From the NCBI GenBank assembly GCA_009760855.2, contig WPIO01000027.1, forward strand, positions 3,218,501-3,278,500: a DNA stretch of 60,000 nucleotides. The letters are read 5' to 3'. Source of the stretch: Cristatella mucedo (Eukaryota; Bryozoa; Phylactolaemata; Cristatellidae). The number at the start of each line of letters is the position of its first letter. Position 1 is the first letter of the stretch. The notes beneath the pieces were generated by a model that searched no databases, was not told where the DNA came from, and was given only the letters and a program-made list of their open reading frames with translations. The position numbers were made by a program, and so were the translations under genes. Shown in pieces: positions 1 to 13,900 of the stretch.

Positions 1-462
1 GCACTTCTTACCTACTTGCACTGGCAGCCCATCGAGAACCTTACTGACGTTTAGGATTTTTTCACTCTTTTAGGTCCCTTTATTCTCTTGCTCCGACGTA
101 CCCATCCCTACTTCCTAATCAGGCAGGCTAGGCATCGTACCACCTGCTCTTCTGACTCCAGTGGTTTAGCTTTAACTCAAACCAACTTCAAATCCTTTAA
201 AGAACGAGGTTTAAGCTCGTATGCTCCCAAAGCCAAGAACTTACAACTAACGTCACGAAACCCCCTGACATGAAGACATTCAACCACAAGTTAAAAAACC
301 ATTTTGTCACATCATTCGCTCCATCCGTCTGTATTCTCCTTTGTGCTGGCGTATGCTAACATCACAAACCAATTTACATGATTTCTTTCCAACATACGTA
401 AAGTGCCTAGAACGAGATTTAGTTCTCTTAAAGCGCTATACAAATGTCATCATTATTGTTTC
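1..462 (+). mobile_element. L2-like LINE relic, RT C-terminus and 3' tail (cut by window edge)
   Basis: The translation keeps LHWQP, then TNFKSFKERGLSSYAPKAKN, matching the C-terminus of the other elements here, with several stops. A hairpin tail (gtgcctagaacgagattt... aaagcgctat) lies at 398-445 and decays into a degenerate ATT run. Old copy. Confidence 0.75.
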
Positions 463-1458
463 TCCATCACTCAATGCTGTGATGTGGAGCAAGTGTGTTT
501 CCTTCTGTCTTTGCAAGGGAACACCGCGATCTAAGTTGGCCTGCTGCCTGGTCTCAGCACCTCGAGGCCAACCGACCACATCCTACGCTCGACACTACAT
601 ACGCATGAGCTCTTAACACTACTGGCCTGGCTGCTGGCGGCTCAGCCATTTTCCGGTTCACCTCTCGCCATGTTGCACACTGCATTCGCCCGGCGGCAGA
701 CAGAGCTTGCAGCACTCGGACATGGACAGCGTGACGACAGCAGCAGCATCCTACAGGACATTTTCGACACAGAAGACAAGAAGGCGACAATAAGGCGATG
801 AATTTCACAAGAGACGCAAGGCGCAAGAGCAACGAAAGCGACGACACGGTCGTCTGTAACACTACTATTGCTTCTTGTAGCAAGCTTTCTACGCCAGTGC
901 CGGTTGAAAATATCGGGCGCCAGTCACTCACCGACCGATCCGTCAACCAGCACGGCCTAAGCGCTCACAATAAACCAGCAGCACGCACGACCTGGCAAGA
1001 ACGCTGAACCCGCAAGCACGCCACGCCCCCGGCCGGTCGAGCACTGATGTTAGTTCAAGCTCAAATCAATTGGAAATCTTGCAACAGGCAAGATCTGAGC
1101 CGAGGTGGTGGGGCAAGATACCAGCGACGTAGTCAGTCGCGAAATGGGGGCAGGGGTGCGGGCGTCTTCCACTAGCTAAGGCACCTGGGAGTAAGGGGAG
1201 GAGCACTAATTGCCAGTGTCACGGCGATCGAGCCAAGGTCGAAGTCCCACCACCCGTTTCCAGCCGCTATGTTCGTCTGGGTGAAGCGCATGCAGTCATC
1301 CAACCGCCCACGTCGACAAGCCACTCGTCGCAGGGTGTGACTCGTCGCCGGAGCGATAGATCGTCATGGTCACAGAGCAATACAAAAAATACAACGGCTG
1401 CCCTTGGTGTGCATGCTCACGCAGGGAACGTGACTAGGCTGTGTGACACTTGCACACA
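463..1458. other. 3' flank of the phosphatase gene, no recognised gene
   Basis: Moderately GC-rich sequence. Short open frames on both strands (for example minus 946-554 and plus 798-1,007) show no domain I recognise. The 3' UTR of the phosphatase gene probably occupies the right part. I found no clear minus-strand AATAAA near the stop. Confidence 0.4.
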
Positions 1459-1961
1459 CTATGAACTGTCTCCGCTGCCTGCTGCTGGCCAGACGGAGGC
1501 CAGACGGTCGTCACCGGAAGGTTCGGCCCTGTTCGGCTCACACTGCACCATGCTGACGTGGAGTTGCCTTCGCTTTCGCCTCTGGTCGGCACCGCTGCCG
1601 CCCGCTCCGCCGCAGCGGCTGGTCACGGCAGGCGGACCGGCACCTGCCACCTCCACGGCAGCGCCGACTAAGCTGGCAATGACTGGCTCCTGCACGTGCC
1701 CCGTGCCCAGCAGGGTGCTGGCGTCGAGCTCCGGCGGTGACGATGCCGGACTGTCATCCTCGTCCGAGGACGACGGCGAGCTCGATGCCTTCGGTGGCGA
1801 CGATGACGAGAGCGGCGAGTCAGATCGTCTCCGACAGTCTGCCCCCGCGGGGAGCGAAGCGGGCGGTGCAGCCAGGGTCTGGCGCAGGAAGACGACGACC
1901 ACCGTTATGTTGTCACTGGCGTTCGCCTCTTGAGCGGCAGTGACCAGCCTCGAGGCAGCAG
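1459..1961 (-). CDS. PPM1E/PPM1F: PPM1E/F-like exon 8, last motif and tail
   Basis: Residues 422-587, ending in TAG at 1,461-1,459. It begins with [20 protein letters not shown] (final PP2C motif, Asp437-Asn438), followed by FLRQ. The rest is a low-complexity tail: Ala/Pro, then Ser/Pro with an acidic DEDD run, then RRKRRQ and a Gly/Ser end. Antisense frames here are also open because of the GC-rich bias, but only the minus frame carries the motif. Confidence 0.93.
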
Positions 1962-4900
1962 CTGAAGAAGCGAGACAGCCAGTGGCATCGCGCCGCCTGA
2001 GCATAGACGGACGACCAGGGCATTTGAGTGGGACCGCCTGAGCATGGACACACTCGGCGCCGACGGGCCGAGTGCATCGGCACGGCATGGCATCGGCAGC
2101 TCAACAGAGCAAGGCGCGTATAAGCCGCGTGCTGCCGCTGCAATTGCCGAGGTAGCCGAACTGCCGGGCCTGCCATCACTTGCCTTCCAGCTTGCCGCCG
2201 CTCTGCGCGTGCTCGTACACTATGGCCACAGCCTGCTCGAAGGTGACCGAGTCCCACAGACCGTCGCAGGCAAGAATGAGATAGTCCTCGGTGCCATCCA
2301 GTGCAACGGTCGCCACGTCTGGTACGCTGCTGATAAAAGGCTTATAGGTGTAATCTCCTGAAAAAGTGGTCAACAGATCTCGTCAACGCTTCTGTAAAAG
2401 CCGCATCAAAATGCGAACAGGGTAGAGCTGATGATTGTGCGACATCACCCGATGGGCACTAGACATCCCAATGCTCTCTGCACGGTTCCTAATGATACAA
2501 CCAATGCCTTCCAGCTGCCTAATATCCTTACACTGACGTACTTAAACATAGCAGAAACATCATAGCACCGTGGTCAGCATGGACAAGGGATCAGTTCCCA
2601 CTAGCTGACAAAAAAACCGGAACACTTGGAAAATAATAGCCTTACACGGCACATAAGCACAGCACCAGGTCGGTCACAGAATAACACGGCCGTGAAGAAC
2701 TTTATTAGGGATCTTGAATAAAGGGCGACATAGACCACACTACCAAGAAGAAACTGGTCGAGACCGATGCAGCCACCACGAGTGACTGTGAACCGTATGA
2801 TTGTCACAATGCCATGATTTACAATACCTGCGATGTATGTGGGACTACATTGCCAAATAAAATCCAAGGGAACACAAAAGAGACAATATTTGTGCATAAT
2901 CGTAAGAGTAAATCGTCCTTTTGGCATTTCACATGCCGTGAAGCATATTGTGAAGCACGAGACCTCCCATTGCAGTCCAGAAGCAGAACTGTCAAGATAT
3001 ATACATCGCGTGACTAACAATACAACTATGCATTTATCTTCATGTGCATCTCAGCACATTCTACACATAAAGCAACATACACATGCTGCACTGAAAGATC
3101 CATCAATGCAGACTCAAGATCAAATATCTATGAAATACAAGAAATTGTAACTGAATTCAAGTCTACTTCCCGTGTCAGTCAGACTAAGCTGCAACGGTCT
3201 TACACGTAACTACTTCAGACACTCGAAAAACCAGCACTCACCCATCCCATGCGGCTGCGCCATATGCTGTACACTATGCAAAGACCGACATTCTGACAAC
3301 CAAAAGGGGTTTCCACACGCATATAACTAACCAGATCAAGCCATGGCCGTATGCCCTGTATTGAAAACATGAGACCAAAGTTTAAGCAAATCAGCTGGTT
3401 GAGCAGAAGCTCAAAAACAGGCTGTTGCTCTGTTCCCTGATTTAGGCAGTTTTTCTCTGGCTCTCAAACCAACGGCTAAAAGCATTCGGTTGTTCTACTT
3501 TTCAAATTACTGCCGTGAGTCTATCATATCATATCATATCTACATTTGGTAGTTCCTCTTCAATTCTTGGTAAGCAAGGCAGCCTTTTGCATCGGCACAT
3601 TGAATTCTAATCCTAGACTGGAAATTGCACGCGTTAGCACGCAGCTATATCGGATCAAGAAGCTTAACTCAGCACTCAGCGTTGAATAGCAAACACGTCG
3701 GCAAGCTATTGTAGGCAAACTTGCTGAATATTTGGAAGATAGTTTATACCTCAAAAGTCGCACAACTATACTTCAATTTCTGAGTAACCCTAGATTTGTA
3801 CATTACTAAAATGTTGGTTTTTATTAGCTTGACAAAGATCCAAATCAAAATTTGTGAGTAATAATAGTACTTAATACATTATACCTTTATATGTCCTTGA
3901 ACTTGAAATTCGTACTTTGATAACTCGTCATATGTATACATTGTCCTATAATTTTTTTTAGGTCAATGACAAGTAATGTGTCTTGCATCATATGAGAGGG
4001 AGGCATACAATTATGATTACTGTTTATCAAACTGTCAATTTTATACGACTCCCACGTTTTTGAGCAAATGACACTTGGACCGTATAGTCAGGCATAAAAT
4101 ATAATACGACATTGTTGCACCGAAAGATTGTTTCTGTTACCATTGTTACTTATGCAGAGCTTTATTGTCCATCGTTTAGTTGGTCTGTGTTCTATTAACG
4201 ATTTATGAATATGAACTAGATCCAACCAGTGGGGTGATAACTCCCAATCCCTCTTCCCCACAGCGATCTAAGTTCAAATGTGGTATACCTCTGGATGGTG
4301 AAAATTGTGTGACCCTTCTTCTCTTGCCTGCTTCTATAGCCCATGAAAGTCGTCAAAACGACCGAAATGAAAATAGATTTTTGCTAGGACTGCTTCTAGT
4401 GCACCGGAACTGTCTGGGGCAATGGATTTAGTCCATTATAAACATTAGCAGTCATTGAAGGTACTGGATCAATTTCAATACCCAACCGAAAAATAGCAGC
4501 ATTTTTAAACTGGCAGAGAAATAGTTTACTCAAGAGGCTCGGCTTTATTTACCGCACACACGTAGATGCCATAACTATTATTTTTTCTGTGTTACAAGAA
4601 GTCAGAAAATAATGCAAATGAAGTGCCAACTCGTCGGGGATGGGTTAACTTATGCACAAGCGAGCACCTGCAAAGTCCAAATGCTCAATCAAACTAATTT
4701 CCAAACCACCAACAGTAAGACTACTTTATGCATAGTGATATAAAAGACATGCCGACAAACAGGACCATCTTTTTAGAGACATCTCTGCAATGTGAGAAAA
4801 CACGGACAGCTTACCAATGGCCCGAGATACAGACAGACAACCATTGACACGCCATGCACCAAGCCAAAGGACACAGCCGCCAAGGGCCTCAATCCTTTGC

Positions 4901-7900
4901 CGCTCATCCTGCAAATAAACAAAGAAAACGTCAACCAAATTGTAAAGGACTGAAGAGAAAATCGCTCAACAGAGAAAAAAAATATGATTGGGCAAACTTG
5001 CATGGACAAAAGAGCAGCAAGTACCATCGGAAACAGACACAACACACACAGCATACACGACCTATGAGAGCTCAGCCGAGCAGCAGGAAAAACGCAGAGA
5101 ATGGCCAAGCATGTATAGTAATGTAATGTATTGTATCTCTATCTGTAACTCCACAAAGACTATGCGGATGTTAGACAGAAGAATTTCCTATAGCACACTC
5201 AAACCCTAAGCGGTTTTAGATACACATTTGGTAGCCAACAGGCTTCATCTCACGTAACAAAGAGAAAATGAGAAAAAAAGATTAGTCACGAGGGCAGTTG
5301 AGATAGTGAGTAGCTTAGTAGTAGCTCAGGATGGCTGGAAAAGATGTCACAGTCGGCGGCAGGAGATCAGATGTCATTACGTAAGAATTGTGGAAGTGAG
5401 TTCCACAGTGTAGGACCTGCAGAACAAAAGCTTGTCACCAACGGTCTTTAAGCATAAGAATGGAATAGAACAGCTAATTCATTGTCCCTACAGGACCTGA
5501 AGGCACGAGAAGGCTGAAACTGATGCAGCTGTTCAGCTAGGTATGAAGAAGCCAAGCTGACCATGTGGGTCAGTGTAAGAGCTTTAATAATAATAATAAT
5601 AATAATATATTGCACTTGATAAAGCTCCCTCAGAGAACTTAATCTCTTTCTAGGCGCTTTACATTTGCTGCAAAGTGATACGCAATAGAATAGTAAGTAA
5701 AATCATGCTTGAAAAACAAACAAAATGAATAACATGGTTAGGGGTTACATGCACTGGGTCAGCATGCAAATGTGGTTAGTGGCAGCATGAACAGTGTCAG
5801 CACGCATAAGCACATCGAGGACGAATCACAAGGACCCACTAAATGCTGTCCTAAATAGGTATGTTTTTAAGTTTCTTTTAAATGTGGTCAGGTCGGGGGA
5901 TGTTCTGATGCAGGTCGGGAGGGAGTTCCAGGCTGTGGGAGCATACGAGCTAAATGCACGGTCTCCAAAGGATTTAAGGTTTGTACGAGATATTTGTAGA
6001 CTGTTAGATTCCGAAAAGCGGGTGGTACGATGCTTGGCCTGGTGGGGGAGTAGATCTGAGAGATAAGCTGGAGCCAAAGAATGAAGAGACCTAAAAGTGA
6101 GCGACAAAACCTTGAAGTCAATCCGTTGCTTGACTGGTAACCAGTGCAGGTCGGCGAGAAGTGGAGTAATGTGGCAACTGCGACGCTCACGACAGACAAG
6201 CCTAGCTGCAGAGTTTTGCACCAGCTGCAATCGCCTGATCGCACATGCTGGTAGGCCAGTAAGCAGTGAGTTGCAGAAGTCGAGACGAGATGTCACGAAT
6301 GCATGGACCAACTTGGACGTGGTATCCTTATCTAAACAAGCCCTAATTTTAGCAATGTTATGAAGCTGAAAATAGGCTGATTTGACTGTGGAACTGATGT
6401 GGTCGTCTAACGAGAGGTCGCTTTGGAATATGACAATTGAGCTTTACTCTATATCCGTTGATCAACCAGAAGATATCCAAGCTCTTTCAGTAAACGAGGC
6501 ACATTGCCAAACCTCTGGATCTTGTAAACTAACCATGCTCAGCTGCAGTGGCATAAAGCTTTTTTTGGCCACCCAGCCAAATGGAATTGCAATAATTTAG
6601 CCACGACAAAATCAGGGTGCTGGTTACATTTTTTGCAAGCCACCGTGGAAGACTTCCTAATATTAGATAGGGATCAGACGTGATGGCTAGTTCTGGAAGC
6701 AGTCTTGATAACAAAGATTTCAAAATTTAGGCTGTCATAGATGACACCTAAATTCTCATATTACGGTGATGGTCGAACAGCAGCATCACCTATTGGAAAA
6801 GCACAAGTTGCCTTTCGACCTAAGTTCTGGTCTGATATGTCTGGGCATCTACTGTAGGGTCCCGAAGGCGAAATCGATATTAGCAAGCATGAAACTCTAA
6901 ACAGGCATTAAAAAATGACTGGGAACTACTACTAATGTGCACAGAAATTAAAATTGTGATGATTCCAAGGTCTAATCTCTCTTGATACCAACTGTATGCA
7001 TAATACAAACAACTCACGAATTCGGCCCCTACTTGACCCTCGAAGTACTCAGCTTGGGAGAATGCCTTTTACAGGCTAGCCTGAAGTGATTGGCATTCTT
7101 ACGAGAGCCTCTAAGGTAAGGTACTGAGGTGGTACCAACACAACCATTGTATTGGTCACAAAGCTGAATCCTTGGTAGCTCATTTGCATGAAAACCACAC
7201 GCCATTTTTTCTTGAACCGGGCAGTTTGCTGGCGATTCGTCTGACGACGCCCGGTGGGCAGTTTGAAGCCCAGTTGGTTCATTAGAAATGAATCAGTTCA
7301 TGAAGGTTATACTAAGGTGGTTCGAGGGAATTGAAGGCATTTCACTATTTGATCAAAACGTTATTAGCTGCAGTTTGCACAGGCTCACTCTCGGAATGAG
7401 CATTCGTTTTCCTAGTCTGATGTAACCAAATTCGAGTATAACAATATTTTAAGTTTTGTTGTCATGCCCATCCCCAGGTGTCCCTGAACTTGAATTTTGT
7501 ACCTGACGAATCTTTTTGTTTAGAATTCTTTTATATCTTGTTTTTTTCTAATTACCCTACATCGACATAAGTCCTTTTATCTTTTGATTGATGTGGAATG
7601 CAATTATGGGCGCAGGTTATGAAACGATAAGTCCCTAGCTTTGAGTGCATGAGCTAGAAACTTTTGACAGCACGTGGTCAAGGGCCAGACATAATACGCC
7701 AGGTGCGATGTTTACTCATTCAAAGTTGTATGCTGATTGTTCAATTCGTCTTTGTTCAGTAGCTGATTTATGAATATGAGGTAAACAAATCACAGTCCAG
7801 TGGGGGAGATAACCATTCATCCTCGAAGTTTCTCCACCTCGAGTCAAAGCCACAGACATGTCATAAATTCAGTCATCATAAATGCCACCGGGCTCAGCAA

Positions 7901-10900
7901 GCTTTGCAATGAGATGCTGGGCTAGCCCGGCTGCTGCAGCTGGCAGCTTCAAATAAGGATTAAAGTATCAAAGCATATTAACATAAAAACCTTTAATGGA
8001 TACCTTCTTGCGACTCCTCCCCCAATGTATGTCCACAAAAATCCGTCATGAGGGTGGGTAAATATCTCGAATTTACAAGCACCATGAGGAGACTGCCTTA
8101 GATAGCAGTGCCACCACTGAAGCGGGAAGCAGCTAGAAAATGGGTTGGTGCCCTGGCTGCAGCTCGCTACCTGCTTTCCAAACAGGTGCACGGTTCTTAC
8201 AAAACCCAACGAGATGACTAGTTTTTCTTTTCGTCTTGCTATTCAGCTCTTGTGAGCCAGAACCTTTCTCTCTGAAGGAAGCATAGCAAACAAATAAGGC
8301 TGATTTGAGAATGAACACTGTCGTGCCAATGCATTATAACCCACCCACGAAGCGCTGGCCACATGTCAGCAGCCACGATTCCCAAACAGCGCAAACTTAA
8401 CATGTTTGCGCACACAAATTGTGGATAGAAAAAGAGCAGAATCTGACGTACAAATAAAAGTTAAGGGAATAGAGAAAAAAATTGGTAAAACAATCCATTA
8501 CTTGTTAAGGGTGTCTTAATAAAGACAAAACAATGTCTAACTTGGAAGTCAACCAGAAGCCACACATCCGCAAATAACACATTTACAGATTTCTCCATCG
8601 TAAGCGATTTGTGGCCAGACTTGTTAAATCGCAGTACATCGAGATGTGTCCGAAAAATGAGGTATAAGCTTGGGAATTTCTAATAGCTTCCTGTACAATG
8701 TAACCATGTGCATTGCAAATTCCATAACTTGGCCAAGAGTTCATGGATCAATATGAGATTTTTGTACTCAAAATGTATTCTGAAATCATGATTCATCATT
8801 AAATTTCACAATTTTTATTTTTTAAGTTGCTCATGCGTTTAGAAAAATGCCTTGCATCTGGTGAAGGTTTTGGCACACTTTTATACAGTATAGTATTGAA
8901 TCTACTGGCTTTTCTAAATTGCCATGTTTAGAAGTCAGCCACCGACTGTCATCTCGACTATTCAAGGACGTCAGAAGGTCAACATCGAAGCAATTATTAC
9001 ATCAAAAGATAGTTCTTGTTTTGGCACGATGGCACGATAATCGTTCAATCGGTTCTCCTTACAAGAATGATTATAGGAGGTAGGTAAATTCCCAGTTTTG
9101 GAAAGATAGCTCCCCAAGCATCCTCATTTCCCACTTTCACCCAAAATGAGCATTCAGAGCTTCATAAAACGGCATATGTTCAACAAGTCTCAACTAACCA
9201 GCAGTCTTTCTAAATCAAACTCACGCTCACAAGCTGTGGGCGCTACATAAAGCTCTGCATCTTGAATGCATACACTAACCCCTCCACACTCAGTAAAATT
9301 TGTTGATGACTAAAGCCACATCAAAGAAAAGCTGTGACCAAAAAAACCGAGAAGCACTATTGTATATTTGTGATGGTCAACAGGAGAGTGACGAGCCTAG
9401 TCAACAGGTAACGTTGGTAAAGCCTGAAGAAAATTTTTACATCCCAGCAGCAGGAGTAGGCCACATGCAGACACAAAGGAGAGCACGAATGATGGATGAA
9501 GCCAGAACGAAGTGGCCAGGTAAGTGATGGCTGAGCAGCAGGATGTCGAGCAGCTAATCCTTGGCTGCTTGTCCTTCATTGCCGTGCTGCTCTCAGCGGA
9601 GACATTCAGCACCAATTGATGGAAGGTGCCTCAATAATATGCCGGGACTGGTGTGTGTGTGTGGCTAATAACATGGGTAAAAGTCTTAAAACATCCATTC
9701 TAGCTTGGCTTGTATGATGCAACAAACCTCTCACACTGTCGAGTAGCACAGGCACACGAGCTAAGCACGCGAGCTGAGCTCACGAGCAAGCTGCCAGTGG
9801 CACGCGCGCACTTACTTCGCGCTGAGGCTTATGCGGGTCCATGATGCTTATGGGCCTGCCGTTACGCACGACTACCCCTTGCGAGTCGCCTAGCCAAGCT
9901 AGGTACAGATGACCAGAGGGTGATGGAAGCTCTCGACGAAGCACAGCGATGAGAGCCGTGGAGCCACTGCGCAGATTCTACAAAAGCACTGTTCATCACA
10001 CCGATTGTCGATGCTGCATTGCTGCTGGCATCTCGGAAGTCCCATTTTCGGAGCCAACCAAAATGCAGGTGTATATAAATTTGCTCACTCCTAGCATAGC
10101 AGTGAATGGCGCCCACAGGATCAAACAGACTCGATCCCAAAGCAGCTACATGATCATACATTAATTTCAGAGCGTTCCCACTACGGTGGAGGCAGCCGCA
10201 GCAGTAAGACATAGCCCTAGCAGCAGAAATCAAGAAAGGAGTAAAAGTATATGCAATACCGCAAGACGACGTACTTCTCGCCTTGCCTTGCTGTCAAAGT
10301 CCTGGTCTGTGACCACGATGGCTTTATGAAGAGCCGAGGCTACGTCCGTAGAAGATTCTGGACAGCGAGCGTAGTTCAAGATAAGCTGAGCAGCCGAGTA
10401 TGATGCCGCATCCACACCACCGTGACCATCAAACACAGCATAAAAAGATTGGCCTTTCAATGCCTAGAACAAAAATGAGGATGATGGTAACCAGCCACAG
10501 AAGTTAGTAGCCATATGGAGACAGCACTAAAAGAGGCATTTAATCTAGAACAGCCATCACTTTACATTGATCAAAATGCACAGCAAGAATAGGTGACCAC
10601 AGGGATCTTAAGTCACGAACAAGTTCGTAAGACGTTACAAGGCAGATAATTTCATGGCTGTGAGTATTTATACACTTGAAAATATGGCCGACGGAAGTTG
10701 GTTAAATGGTGCTCAGGTTCAAATTTCCCCTGCCGCTGGGCACAACAGTAGTGCACGATACAAAATATTTATAAAATTTTCAAAAGCATATAAAAAAATA
10801 ATACCAAACCTCTTACTCGGAAAGAAGTAGGCTCACCTTGGCTCTTAATGATCGCCTGTGTGCCAGGCTGGGCTGGGTATCGGTGCTACCAGCATCTGAA

Positions 10901-13900
10901 TTATGTCATGCAGTGTCGACATCCACATCATTAGATATCCCTCAAAAAGATCGTTAGCATAAGGTAGGTGGACTTGGATTGCTTTCCGGTAGCTAGCCTC
11001 GAAGTAGGTACTATAAGAGGTTGAATTGAGCAACTGGTTGAGCTAATCCATTATGGCAACAGCCGAGTCAGTAAAATAATTTCTGTTCACGTCTTAGTCA
11101 TGCTTTGGATTGGTGTACTGCTAGTATATAAATCTTCCCAGTTACGTTTGGCCCTTGCTGGAGCTCCAAAATTCTGCAGCAGTCTGAGGGTGGGATCTTA
11201 GAAGAAGCCTAAAACCACGATCAAACCTCCCCCTATGCAGTATACTGTGGCAAGTCTTCATTGAAATTTGCTCAGGGCAGTCCACGAGACTGAGCACCTG
11301 ATAGAAGCAACTTCCAGTGGATGTAATGGTGACGATCCCATTTTCTTTGGCATGTTGGTTTTGGCTTGATCAAATGGCCTTGTTCCCATGACAGATCACC
11401 TTTGTCACTCACTTTTAGGCTCTCCATTCACTGGCCCCCAGATTACCAATCATAACTACTCCCCACTTAGCAAAGCATCTTACCAACTGCTCTTATGACT
11501 CAAATCGTTTAGCTACACCTCAAACCCTTAGGAGACTGTACTTTTATTTCGTATGGTCCCAAAGCCTGAAGCTAACTCCTGAAAGACATCACGACATTTC
11601 CTGACATGAAAACATTTAAAGAGAAGCTAAAAAACGCACCTGTTCCTCACAGCATTTGCCGGGTTGTGATTAGTCCTCTGTGCGCTTATGCGGCCTGCTG
11701 CTGTGTATGCTACCACTAGTCGTATTAAGCATGTTGACACGGTTAATGTTACCACTAACCTTGTGGTCATGGTTTCTTTACAGCATAGGCGAGCACCCAG
11801 AAAGAGCTTAAGAATCAAGATATCTGGGGGTTCTATACAAATGCATTATCATTATCACTGAGTCAAAAACTCAATTACTGACGTTGAACTTTCGTTCCTC
11901 TAGCAGCTTCCAGTGCCTGGAAGGGCTGTATCAAGCTGCCTTCCTACAGGAGAAGGGTGCAGATCTCTTAAGTGTCAGGTCTACTGTGTAGGTTTGGCAT
12001 GAAGCATCCTACTCCCTAGCCTTCGGCACGGTCCGACTGCAATACTTACTGCCAAGCCAGCTAGATGCAGAATTAAGAGGGTAGGCATGAGAATACATCA
12101 AATCCTCTTGAGCCTAAATAGGTTCAAGATAATGTTGTCCATGGCCTTATTAAAAAATAACGATTGAGATTTTCAGATATAGACAATTTATTGCATACAT
12201 TTCTGCTAGCTTGGTGCTCAAAATCCTTCGATCGTTGGTAGCAATATGCCACAGGCAGAGACAGCGCTAAGAAACAAAAATACATTTTTGTCCTTGGGGA
12301 GACTAAGTGTGCTTGCCTAATCCCGTATGGCTAAAATATATAGAAAATAGCTCTTGTTCCCCAAAAACTTGGTTTCTGTGGTCAGGACGATGTTTTAAAA
12401 TTCTCTAGCTTTGTTGTTATGCACTGTGCATATAGGTTCGACATAGTCATGGCATATGGAAATAGCACGACAGGTTGGCATAGTGACAGAGCCAGAGGGA
12501 GGCAGGGGGCCCTGAAAATAAATAATACTGGCTGATTAAACACTCTTTTTATACAGCGGCAGAAAAGCCTTAAGGCTATCACCACCGTTTGCATCGGCAA
12601 TAAAGGATTGTCCACCAAAGGATTCGAACCCACGACCTCGGAACCGAGGTCGTGCCTCCTACGACAGGCAGCAACCTAGGCCGACCCTTGTTCCTACACC
12701 CACCTACTGTCACCAACGAAGAGATTATGTCTCAATTTCACACTACATAAATACCAGCTGATTTAGCAGCCTCCTTTTGTATAGCGACAGAAGAGCCTTA
12801 ACGGCTATCACCACCGCTTGCAGCGGCGATAAAGGATCGCCCACCACAGGATTCGAACCCACGACCTCGGGCCCGAGGTCGTGAAAAGCAACCGCCTTAC
12901 CTAGTAAGCAATTACGGCTCACTGACTATGCGAAAACCAACGAGTTCGTGTCGAATAAACATGATTGTGTACTATAATTTTTCCTTAATTTCAGGCTAGC
13001 CACCTAAATACAAATTGTGTGGGTCCTGCCCCCCTCAATAAAATAGCTGGAAGTCTTGCCCCACACATGGTTCAGCCATTGCTCGCTAGCACACGCTGTG
13101 CTGCTATCAGAACTACTGAGGGCGAGACAGATGTAACGGAATGCAAGGACGAATCACAGGGGCCAACTAAATGCTGTCCTAAATAGGTGTATTTTTAAGT
13201 TCCTTTTAAATGTGGTCAAGTCAGGGGATGTTCTGACACAAGTCGGGAGGGAGTTCCAGGGTTTGGGCACGTACGAACTAAATGCACTCTCTCCAAAGGA
13301 TTTGAGGTATTGTAAACTGTTGGATATTGAAAAGCGGGTGGTACGATACTTAGCCTGGTGGGAGAGTAGATCTGAGAGATAGGCTGCAGCCAAAGAATGA
13401 AGTGACCTAAAAGTGAGCGACAAAACCTTGAAGTCAATCCGTTGCTTGACTGGTAGCCAGTGCAGGTTGGCGGGAAGTGGTGGGTCCTGTGGGTGATGTG
13501 GCAACTGTGACGCTCACGACAGACAAGCCTAGCTTCGGAGTTTTGCACCAGCTGTAGTTGCCTGATTGCACATGCCGGTAGGCCAGCAAGAAGTGAGTTA
13601 CTGAAGTCAAGATGGGATGTCACAAATGCATGGACCAACTTAGACGTGGTATCCTTATCTAAACAAGCCCGAATTTTAGCAATGTTATGAAGCTGAAAAT
13701 AGGCGGATTTGACTGTGGAGCTGATATGGTCGTCTAACGAGAGGTTGCTTTGGAATATGACACCTAGATTTCGAGCTGATTCAACTGGAGATATGCTGGC
13801 AGAGCCAATTTTGAGAGTCAGCCTTTCCAATCTCTGAATCACACTGGGTTTGCCCATAACTAGTAAGTTAGTTTTATCATCGTTTTGTTTTAGAAAATTT

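Larger units (their letters stand above)
4909..9815 (-). other. Intron 5 of the phosphatase gene
   Basis: Holds the nested LINE pair (5,128-6,860), a second copy of the unclassified repeat (7,480-7,840), and about 2 kb (7,850-9,815) in which I see no gene, only short open frames without domains and a short GT run near 9,651-9,662. Confidence 0.6.

Noticed and set aside
1337-1933. 198-codon plus frame at the left end
   Set aside because: Antisense to the phosphatase's last exon, which carries the conserved SDNITV motif on the minus strand.
5826-6311. 161-codon frame as a host gene
   Set aside because: C-terminus of an L2-like reverse transcriptase, repeated at seven or more places in the window.
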